NCBI GenBank assembly: GCA_913055205.1 | Contig: CAJXJN010000005.1 | Coordinates: forward strand, 1 to 64,000 | Length of the DNA stretch: 64,000 bases | Source: an uncultured Sulfurovum sp. | GTDB taxonomy: Bacteria > Campylobacterota > Campylobacteria > Campylobacterales > Sulfurovaceae | Reading direction: 5' to 3' | Part shown: in pieces, positions 31,013 to 38,949 of the stretch | Position numbering within the stretch: the first letter of the stretch is position 1 | How the letters are laid out: every line of letters begins with the position of its first letter | The notes under the pieces: model-generated | Told to the model about the DNA's origin: nothing | The model's database searches: none | Seen by the model: only the letters and a program-made list of their open reading frames with translations | Translations under genes and position numbers: made by a program

Positions 31013-31570
31013 ATGATAGTAGGTATAGAAGGGACAGTCGAACGAAAAGATCCCACTTTTGTGCATCTGAATGTAAATGGTATCATCTATGAAGTACAAG
31101 TATCGATCAATACTTCAAATGCTATCAAGGAAAAGAAAGTAAAGCTTTTTGTAACACAGGTCATCCGTGAAGATGCAAATCTTCTTTTTGGATTTATGGA
31201 TACCAATGAAAAGAAGATGTTCGATACGGTACTTAAGATCAATGGTGTAGGTCCTAAAGTAGGGCTTGCTATCTGTTCAACTTTTACGCCAAGTACTTTT
31301 GCAAAAGTGGTAGCTTCCAAAGATGTAAGTATGCTTAAACGTGTACCGGGTATCGGTCCAAAAGCTGCGAGCCGTATTTTGGTCGAATTGGCTGATTTTA
31401 TTGTTGATGGTAATGGAGAGAGTGGAAACTCTGGAGCATTGGGCGAAGCTGTAATGGCCTTAGAGAGTTTAGGCTTTAAAAAAGATGCCATCCAAAAAGC
31501 ACTTTCCGGATGTTCGGGAGATACGAGTACCCTGGTCAAAGAAGGGTTGAAAAAATTACAAAGATTATAA
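31013..31570 (+). CDS. ruvA: Holliday junction helicase subunit RuvA
   Basis: [38 protein letters not shown]. Confidence 0.96.
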   Translation: MIVGIEGTVERKDPTFVHLNVNGIIYEVQVSINTSNAIKEKKVKLFVTQVIREDANLLFGFMDTNEKKMFDTVLKINGVGPKVGLAICSTFTPSTFAKVVASKDVSMLKRVPGIGPKAASRILVELADFIVDGNGESGNSGALGEAVMALESLGFKKDAIQKALSGCSGDTSTLVKEGLKKLQRL

Positions 31571-31576
31571 TCGTAC

Positions 31577-31801
31577 TTAGATTTTATCTTTTTCTTGCCT
31601 TATAGTTATCGTCGGATAAGCAAATCCAAGATGATTATCTTTAAGAATTTTCATAATCTGATATATGATATATTCTTTTGTTGCTAGCCAGTTGTTCCAA
31701 TCTACAGAACGACCGAAACAATACACTAAGATGTGAATATAAATTATACTCATCTGCTTCAGGTGGATATACCATCTTGAGGTAATCTGCCAATTTTCCA
31801 T
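31577..31801 (-). pseudogene. C-terminal fragment of an MscS-family mechanosensitive channel
   Basis: LVYCFGRSVDWNNWLATKEYIIYQIMKILKDNHLGFAYPTITI; no pore/TM region upstream. Confidence 0.65.
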
Positions 31802-31920
31802 TAGGACCTTTTTTTAATTTTTATCACATTTTCTCACATTTTCTCACAATAACCCTTTTGGCACATCTTTGGCACATCTTAATGTTACAATGAAAATGCG
31901 TAAACAAAAGGAGAATTAAT

Positions 31921-32607
31921 ATGAAAAAGTTTACACTTTCTGTAGTAACGGTTTTGGCAATGAGTACATTTGCAGTAGCAGGTGGAGATATAGTACCAGT
32001 AGTTGAACCGGTAGTGGAGGCGCCGCCACCGGCAGCAAAGACAGGATTCTATGTAGGTGGGGCTATCAGCTTGATTCAGAATGATTTTAGATCTTGGTAT
32101 TATTCTGAGTATTACAATGAAAATCGTACAATGGCGATAGGCAATACGGATCATATAGGAGGGATGCTGCAGGTCGGATATAAATTCAACCCTTATCTCG
32201 CAGTGGAGACACGCTACTGGATCGCAGGGGATGAAGATTGGCAAGATACAGAGAACTGGGGTGATAATGACACGTTTACAACAGAATTTGATGCAATGGG
32301 ACTCTATCTTAAACCTATGTACCCTGTAATGGATGGACTGGATGTCTATGCTTTGCTTGGGTTCGATATTATGAATTATGATTTAACTGCAAAAGATGGG
32401 GATGGTAGTCCATATGCACATCGTAATTTTTCAGACACCGCTTTCTCGTGGGGCCTGGGCGCTTCCTATGCCGTCAATGACTCGCTTGCTGTCTTTGTGG
32501 ACTATGTAAGACTCTATGATGATACGATCCAGGTATTCTATAATAGTGACGTCTTTGCAGATATCACTTCAGATACCTGTAACTTCGGTATTACATACAG
32601 TTTCTAA
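31921..32607 (+). CDS. outer membrane beta-barrel protein, copy 1
   Basis: signal peptide MKKFTLSVVTVLAMSTFAVAGG, C-terminal FGITYSF. Confidence 0.88.
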   Translation: MKKFTLSVVTVLAMSTFAVAGGDIVPVVEPVVEAPPPAAKTGFYVGGAISLIQNDFRSWYYSEYYNENRTMAIGNTDHIGGMLQVGYKFNPYLAVETRYWIAGDEDWQDTENWGDNDTFTTEFDAMGLYLKPMYPVMDGLDVYALLGFDIMNYDLTAKDGDGSPYAHRNFSDTAFSWGLGASYAVNDSLAVFVDYVRLYDDTIQVFYNSDVFADITSDTCNFGITYSF

Positions 32608-32851
32608 AACATTTCTGCCGCATTACGGTGCGGTAGAATTTAAATCGTCTTTTTTGATTATTATGAATTCAGTAAGGTGAATCCTTCTTTCTGCTTGTAC
32701 TCTCTTTAATAAAAATCTTCTTTTGTATTGTCCTTTATATGTTTGTTTGAGATCAAACTTTTTATCACATTTTCTCACAATAACCCTTTTGGCACATCTT
32801 TGGCACATTTCAATGTTACAATGAAATTGCGTAAACAAAAGGAGAATTAAT

Positions 32852-33538
32852 ATGAAAAAGTTTACACTTTCTGTAGTAACGGTTTTGGCAATGAGTACAT
32901 TTGCAGTAGCAGGTGGAGATATAGCACCGGTAGTAGAGCCGGTAGTAGAGGCAACAGCACCGGCAGCAAAAACAGGGTTCTATGTAGGTGGAGCTATCAG
33001 TTCGTTTAAAAATGACTTTAGAGCTCATAGTGGAGGGGATGGTTATGATGACACAATGGCACAAGGAGATACAGACCCTATTGGCGGGATGCTGCAGGTT
33101 GGGTATAAGTTCAATCAATACCTGGCAGTGGAGACGCGTTACTGGCTCGCAGGGGATGAGGAGTGGACAGATCTGGAGAATTGGGGAGATTATCCTTTCA
33201 CAACGGAATTTGATGCAATGGGACTCTACCTTAAACCTATGTATCCGGTAGCGGATGGGCTGGATGTCTATGCTTTGCTTGGGTTTGCCCTTATGAATTA
33301 TGATCTGACTGGAAAATATCCGGATGGTACTCCATATGCACACCGCAATTTCTCGGATACGGCGTTCTCTTACGGAGTGGGAGCTTCATATGCCATCAAT
33401 GATTCATTTTCAGTATTTGCAGACTATGTGAGACTCTATGATGATGATATTAAAGTATTCTTCTACGGTGATGGAGAGTTTGATGCTGGAGAGATTACTT
33501 CTGATACCTTTAACTTCGGTATTACATACAGTTTCTAA
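32852..33538 (+). CDS. outer membrane beta-barrel protein, copy 2
   Basis: signal peptide near-identical to copy 1; diverged loop segments. Confidence 0.88.
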   Translation: MKKFTLSVVTVLAMSTFAVAGGDIAPVVEPVVEATAPAAKTGFYVGGAISSFKNDFRAHSGGDGYDDTMAQGDTDPIGGMLQVGYKFNQYLAVETRYWLAGDEEWTDLENWGDYPFTTEFDAMGLYLKPMYPVADGLDVYALLGFALMNYDLTGKYPDGTPYAHRNFSDTAFSYGVGASYAINDSFSVFADYVRLYDDDIKVFFYGDGEFDAGEITSDTFNFGITYSF

Positions 33539-33713
33539 AACCCTTCTGCCGCATTACGGTGCGGTAGAATTTAAATCGTCTTTTTTAATTATTATGAATG
33601 TAGTAAGGTAAATCCATTTTTACATATAGGTAGATTTTGATACGTAGTCAAATGTATGGCATAGTTATGATTTTTTTAGTAATATGACTGATATCTATAG
33701 TTATTATAATCCT

Positions 33714-34541
33714 CTAACCTCTTTTAAAGATCAATTCCTGAACTTCTTTTCCTATGGCTTGGGCAACTACGTTGCATTTTACGATAAAAAGAAAATAAAC
33801 AGGACGATCAGCTTCCAGATAAAGACTTTCAAAATTTCCCATACCTTTGGCCAATACGATATCGGCACGATCAAAAATGGCTTTTGACTCTGCATTGGCC
33901 TCTTTAAGATCATATCCGGGAGTTGCAACGCCTGTATCAATAATATGAGCACAGTTTTTGAGTATCTGTGCTTCCTTCACTGTGACATCATTGATAATAG
34001 GTTTTCCCCTTACAAAATAATATACGTCTACATTGTAGCTCTTTTTGATCATTTCGATCAGTAGTTTGTCAAAGATATGTTCACCGACATTATCACCAAT
34101 GAATACCAGCTCTTTCGCCTCTTTCAGTTCTTGTTCAAAATCAGCAAGATCATCTATGCCAAAAGAGCGATGAAAATGACTTTGGATCGTCGCATTAAGA
34201 TCAAGCTGATTTTGTGCACCAAAGTCGATCACATTACCGATAGTAGCCAGTTTGATCGCCTCTTGGATTGTATGTACGAAATCTGTATTGACCTCAAGGG
34301 CAAGTTTGGTTGCATGTTCTTTTGCAAGTGCTACAGGATCAGCTTCACCGGTGATCTCTGAAATCATACTATAAATACTTTTAGCTATCTGTGGAGGTGT
34401 ATGGTTTAGATCATGATCTATCAATAGTTGTGCAGTATGATCAAGAAGCGTTTTGCTTTTGTTATCATCTAGTCCAAGTAATTTAGATACTTTGAGTGTC
34501 TGATTCATGAGGCAGGTGATGCAGTCAGGTTTAATATTCAC
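33714..34541 (-). CDS. DUF89/ARMT1-like family protein
   Basis: N-terminal CITCLMNQT; FIGDNVGEHIFDKLLIE; DRADIVLAKGMGNFE motifs. Confidence 0.8.
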   Translation of the reverse strand: MNIKPDCITCLMNQTLKVSKLLGLDDNKSKTLLDHTAQLLIDHDLNHTPPQIAKSIYSMISEITGEADPVALAKEHATKLALEVNTDFVHTIQEAIKLATIGNVIDFGAQNQLDLNATIQSHFHRSFGIDDLADFEQELKEAKELVFIGDNVGEHIFDKLLIEMIKKSYNVDVYYFVRGKPIINDVTVKEAQILKNCAHIIDTGVATPGYDLKEANAESKAIFDRADIVLAKGMGNFESLYLEADRPVYFLFIVKCNVVAQAIGKEVQELIFKRG

Positions 34542-34646
34542 TTTGCACGTCCTTTTATTTTTTGTTATTGTATCACTTCTTGTTTATAAAAACAGTATCA
34601 GTAAAAAAGAAGATTTATAATGATATGCTTCGAAAATAAACAAGTT

Positions 34647-34929
34647 ATGGAGTCATAGTATCAAACAGTTTTTACTTAAAATTTTATTTCTTTTTTATCT
34701 AACCTCCTCCTTTCTAAGTGCAACACATATACATACCGATGATGAGGCACATGCCGATACGTGTCAAGTCTGTGTCCTCGTGAAGGTTTTCCATAGTGCT
34801 GATGTACCAAACCTTGGAGTTGATATCCCTCTCTTTAATGCTGTTTATGATACGATAGAACTCACTTACAGTTACACTGCTACTTCTGTCTATAAAGGAT
34901 ATCGAAGCACTGCACCCCCTTCATATTGA
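34647..34929 (+). pseudogene. small secreted His/Cys protein related to the 13985 ORF, lacking an in-frame start codon
   Basis: frame from 34651 reads SHSIKQFLLKILFLFYLTSSFLSATHIHTDDEAHADTCQVCVLVKVFHSADVPNLGVDI...STAPPSY*; the ATG at 34647 is out of frame by one nucleotide. Confidence 0.65.
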
Positions 34930-34972
34930 ACTTCTTATACACATTAACAACGATCAGTAATTATTAATATCA

Positions 34973-35824
34973 ATGAAGGATAACTCTATGAAAAAAATAC
35001 AAACTATACTTATGGCATCACTGCTTTTGATGAGTACATATGCTGATGATACAGTACTTAAATTGACGTATGAAACATTAGACTTTGATAACTCAAAGAA
35101 AAAAGACAAAGGAAAAAGAGTAGGTATTGCTTTAGACTATAAACAAGAAAACAGTCTCTATCAACTGCTCTATGAAAAAACAGATACGGATACATTTCAA
35201 CCACCACTTACAAAAGATCTGAAAGTAGATAAATATTACTTTAAGTATACACGAAAACTAGATGCTGTACAGGCATTTAGTCTAAGTTATGCAACCATTG
35301 ATGATAATCTTATGAAAGAGACAGATGGTGGGCATATCTATGGGCTTGGTTACTGTTATGATGATTTTGGTTTGACACAGTATTTGAGTGATTATAAACA
35401 TTTTAATGTGTATCAAACTGAAGCTAAATACACGTTTAAAAAGCAGTTTGGTGAAGTAAAAACCAGTGCAACCATTTTAGGAAAATATATTCATCTACAA
35501 GACAAAGGGAGCAATGATTTCAGTAAAAATGCCAAAGAGAACTACTTTACTCCAGGTGTGAAACTTCATACAGACTATAAGGGATATCATTTTGGGATGG
35601 GAGCATTTTTCGGAAAGAGAATTTTTGCTGTAATGAATAATGGATTTAAGGTACAACACCATGCGATGGAGTTTAAAGAGACCTATATGTGTGGTATAGG
35701 TAAACATTTTGAGCGGGGTGACGTACATTTAAAATATGTATACCAAAAAGCATCTGAAATACCTATACACAATGACAATGTCAAAGTACAAAACATCATT
35801 TTACAAATAGGGTATCATTTTTAG
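34973..35824 (+). CDS. outer membrane beta-barrel protein
   Basis: signal peptide MKKIQTILMASLLLMSTYA; amphipathic strands; C-terminal IGYHF. Confidence 0.7.
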   Translation: MKDNSMKKIQTILMASLLLMSTYADDTVLKLTYETLDFDNSKKKDKGKRVGIALDYKQENSLYQLLYEKTDTDTFQPPLTKDLKVDKYYFKYTRKLDAVQAFSLSYATIDDNLMKETDGGHIYGLGYCYDDFGLTQYLSDYKHFNVYQTEAKYTFKKQFGEVKTSATILGKYIHLQDKGSNDFSKNAKENYFTPGVKLHTDYKGYHFGMGAFFGKRIFAVMNNGFKVQHHAMEFKETYMCGIGKHFERGDVHLKYVYQKASEIPIHNDNVKVQNIILQIGYHF

Positions 35825-35837
35825 AGGTACCCTATAT

Positions 35838-36662
35838 TTACCAAATACTATATCCAAATTTTATATTTAATGAATTGTGCAGATCTTCATCATCGATCTC
35901 ATGACTATAGGAGAGTGTGGTAAACCATTTTTTATTTATTTTATAAAATAGTGTACTCATGATAGAGTTTGCAGCATGTTCAGTGGTAAACTTACTTTGG
36001 GCATAGCTGTATGCAATATTGGCATAAAAATGGGATGTAAAATAGTAACCGGTCCCTATGTAGAATGTATTCGTATTCCGGAGGGGGGTGATAGTTTGTT
36101 CATCATTGATAAATGTATGACTTACACCAGTAAAAATTGAAAGTGATGATTGTGGATAGTAGGTCAATGAACTATAAAATGTATAGTCTGTTTTGTTGCC
36201 GATAAAATCATAAGTTGGTAATTTTACCCCTAGTCCAAGACCAAGTTTTAGAGATTTTGTAAGCTTGAATTTTCGTTTGATCTTGAGGGTAGTGTCCTGC
36301 ATACCATTGTCACTGTCAGTTTTAAAATAACCAGTTCTTAGAGAGTAGCTCCATGTATTATGATAATAGGTTATTTGTACTTTTGTAGTATATTGTGTAT
36401 CTCTTCCAATAAGATCTTCATTGTTACTAAATCCATAACCAAAGCTGATATCTAAACCATCATTATCTTTCTCTTCCGGAAGTTTTAATGTATTGGTTGA
36501 ACATCCTTGAGAGTCAACTTCATCTAAAAAAGGAGTGTCTATACATTGATCTATAGTGTCAGGCACACCATCCATATCTTGATCTATTGTTGATTGGGCA
36601 CTGCTTAGTGAGTGTAGTGTTAGCCAAAGTAAAAGTATTCTAGTCATCTTCATCATGTTCAT
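35838..36662 (-). CDS. outer membrane protein with thrombospondin type 3-like calcium motif
   Basis: DQDMDGVPDTIDQCIDTP followed by beta-barrel; start chosen at MNMMKMTRILLLWL because the longer ORF N-terminus is the alternate frame of the upstream repeat. Confidence 0.7.
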   Translation of the reverse strand: MNMMKMTRILLLWLTLHSLSSAQSTIDQDMDGVPDTIDQCIDTPFLDEVDSQGCSTNTLKLPEEKDNDGLDISFGYGFSNNEDLIGRDTQYTTKVQITYYHNTWSYSLRTGYFKTDSDNGMQDTTLKIKRKFKLTKSLKLGLGLGVKLPTYDFIGNKTDYTFYSSLTYYPQSSLSIFTGVSHTFINDEQTITPLRNTNTFYIGTGYYFTSHFYANIAYSYAQSKFTTEHAANSIMSTLFYKINKKWFTTLSYSHEIDDEDLHNSLNIKFGYSIW

Positions 36663-37104
36663 CCTCAATATTGTCTTCTGTTTCATTTTCAATATTTTCT
36701 TCTGTTTCATTTTCAATATTGTCTTCAGCTTCATTTTCAACACTCTCTTCAGTTTGATTTTCAACGCTCTCTTCTGTTTCAGTTTCATTATTAGTATGTA
36801 GAAGAGAGTTGCTATGTTCTTTTCTCTGAGTTTGTTGTTTCAAAGGATGTCGTTTTGTTCTTTGGGTTAACTCTTTTAATGCTTTGTCCGCATGTTTACT
36901 TTTTGTGATAGACTTAAGTTTCTGTAAAGCTTTTATCCGTTCTTCTTCCTGCATCTGTATAATTTCATTTTTAAAGGCATTCATCAGTTTAAATCGTTCT
37001 TGCAGAGGAGCTTTTTGTATCGCTTCGATCTGTGCATCAATATTCGCAAAAAGAGATAAGCTGAACAATATGAGGAGTAAAGGTTTTAAAATTATATACT
37101 TCAT
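36640..37104 (-). CDS. secreted protein with repetitive acidic C-terminal tail
   Basis: signal peptide; tail of ENETEENIENETEDNIEDEHDEDD repeats; overlaps the histidine kinase by 4 nt. Confidence 0.7.
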   Translation of the reverse strand: MKYIILKPLLLILFSLSLFANIDAQIEAIQKAPLQERFKLMNAFKNEIIQMQEEERIKALQKLKSITKSKHADKALKELTQRTKRHPLKQQTQRKEHSNSLLHTNNETETEESVENQTEESVENEAEDNIENETEENIENETEDNIEDEHDEDD

Positions 37105-38156
37105 ATTAATTTCTCTGTAAGATGTTTAAAATCTAATTTGATAGTTGTTCCTCTACCTTCTTGCGTCTCAATATCTATGTCAATGTTCAATTCGGTGACG
37201 AGTTTTTGTACGATATGCAGTCCGAGTCCCAAACCTCTCTCCTGCTCCTTGTAATAGCGCTGAAGGACTTTATCGATATTTTTAATGCCTTTGCCTGTAT
37301 CTTTAATGATGATCGTGTTTTCCTGGATTGTAAGCTTGACTTCACCATGGGGTTTGTTGTATTTTGCAGCATTGCTCAAAAGGTTATCCAAAATCCGTGT
37401 AAGTAGGTCTTTATTGGTTATTTTAATTAAATCATGATGTTTTTCATAATTGAAAGTCAGTTTTGGATAGATATTATGTATAAAGTTCAGACGTTCTTTG
37501 GATAATTCTGCTATATCTATTTTTTCATTTTGTGAAGGTGAATGATGTAAAAAACTTTTAAGATTATTTTGTAACAGCAAGATAGTATCGAGACTGTGTG
37601 AAACTCTATTGATAAAAGGGTCATCTCCATTTTCTTCCTGAAACATTTTCATGTTCAGGACTATAGAAGTAATAGGTGTATTAAAATCATGTAAAATATC
37701 TTTGATGAATTCATCATTCAATTTCAATGCCTGCCGGATGGGTTTGAGACTGTAAAAAGTAAAAAAGAGGGCTATACCGAACAGTAACAGTGTTGCAAGA
37801 ATGAATTTGATCCAAAGAACACGTTTTATCTGTTGCATATCAGAAAGAAAGTTTTCAAAAGGATAAGAGATCTTGATATAGAATTTTTTGGATTTTGGAA
37901 TGGAGAAATAGGCATAAAGTCCGTTATCATCATGGAGTTCATTATGTTTTGTTCCTTTTTTGGGGGCAAAATCAAAAATGAACTGTTCACAGTTCATGGT
38001 ATAACTGCAGACTTGCATCGTTTTAAAAAGGTCTTGTCTGTATTCTCTTTTTTGTGTATGGTAAAGCTCCGTGAAAAGCAGGACCAGCAGTATTTCAAGC
38101 AGAGAGAAAAATACCAAAAAGTTTTTAAAAAGTGACTCTTTTTCATATCTTTTCAA
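37101..38156 (-). CDS. sensor histidine kinase
   Basis: HisKA-like DILHDFNTPITSIVLNMKMF; N box NLLSNAAKYNKPHG; GKGIKN; GLGLGLHIVQKL. Confidence 0.92.
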   Translation of the reverse strand: MKRYEKESLFKNFLVFFSLLEILLVLLFTELYHTQKREYRQDLFKTMQVCSYTMNCEQFIFDFAPKKGTKHNELHDDNGLYAYFSIPKSKKFYIKISYPFENFLSDMQQIKRVLWIKFILATLLLFGIALFFTFYSLKPIRQALKLNDEFIKDILHDFNTPITSIVLNMKMFQEENGDDPFINRVSHSLDTILLLQNNLKSFLHHSPSQNEKIDIAELSKERLNFIHNIYPKLTFNYEKHHDLIKITNKDLLTRILDNLLSNAAKYNKPHGEVKLTIQENTIIIKDTGKGIKNIDKVLQRYYKEQERGLGLGLHIVQKLVTELNIDIDIETQEGRGTTIKLDFKHLTEKLI

Positions 38157-38769
38157 TAATATACCCTTTGCCTCTGATATTTTTTATTTCAATATTCAAC
38201 CTCTGTTTTATTTTGGTGATCGCTACACGCAAAGCAGTATCAGAAGCATTTTCAAAACATTCATAGAGTTCATCTTTTAAAACAACAGAACCGCATTGAG
38301 ATAAAAGTTTGGTAAAAATTTCATACTGTACATTTCCAATATCTATGATAACCCCGTCTTTTCGCAGGACCTGTGCTTCCTGATCATATTCAATACTACC
38401 GTAGGAGAGGCTGTTGTTTCTGAATTTCGCTTTCAGTCGTATGAGCAACTCCTGCGGATCAAATGGTTTCTTGATGTAATCTATAGCTCTCAGATTGAAA
38501 CCTTGTGACATGGAGTGCATATCGGTAAGGGCAGTAATAAAAATAGTAGGAGTATTGTCTTCGGCATGACGCAGTGCTTTTAAAAGTTCCAAACCGCTTC
38601 CATGGGGTAAATTAATATCGAAGAGATAGAGATCATATGTATTTTTAAAGCTTAACTCCTCAGCCTCTGCCATGCTCAGTGCAGCATCTACACTATACCC
38701 CTCTCTGCTAAGAAAAAGCTGTAAAGTTTCACTAAGTATATGGTCATCTTCAAGTAATAGCAGTTTCAT
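38143..38769 (-). CDS. OmpR/PhoB-family response regulator
   Basis: LLLEDDHILSETL, LFDINLPHGSG, KKPFDPQELLIRL receiver plus winged helix. Confidence 0.93.
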   Translation of the reverse strand: MKLLLLEDDHILSETLQLFLSREGYSVDAALSMAEAEELSFKNTYDLYLFDINLPHGSGLELLKALRHAEDNTPTIFITALTDMHSMSQGFNLRAIDYIKKPFDPQELLIRLKAKFRNNSLSYGSIEYDQEAQVLRKDGVIIDIGNVQYEIFTKLLSQCGSVVLKDELYECFENASDTALRVAITKIKQRLNIEIKNIRGKGYIIEKI

Positions 38770-38949
38770 TCTTTAATACCTTTATATATTCATATTTTAT
38801 CATAAGATTGAAATTTTTTTAATAATTTTACAGAAAGAAGTCTTATGGATGATATTTCCACAGTAAGGTCCTGAGTTTGTATTGGAAAATAAGTGATACA
38901 AGCAGGGGATAAACCCCCATTTGCTGAAGAATCACTTTTATTTGAAGGG

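Larger units (their letters stand above)
31823..33615 (+). repeat. tandem duplication (two ~0.84 kb units, 931-bp offset between starts) including promoter region, gene and terminator
   Basis: shared cacaataacccttttggcacatctttggcacat upstream and ctgccgcattacggtgcggtagaatttaaatcgtcttttt downstream of both genes. Confidence 0.92.
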
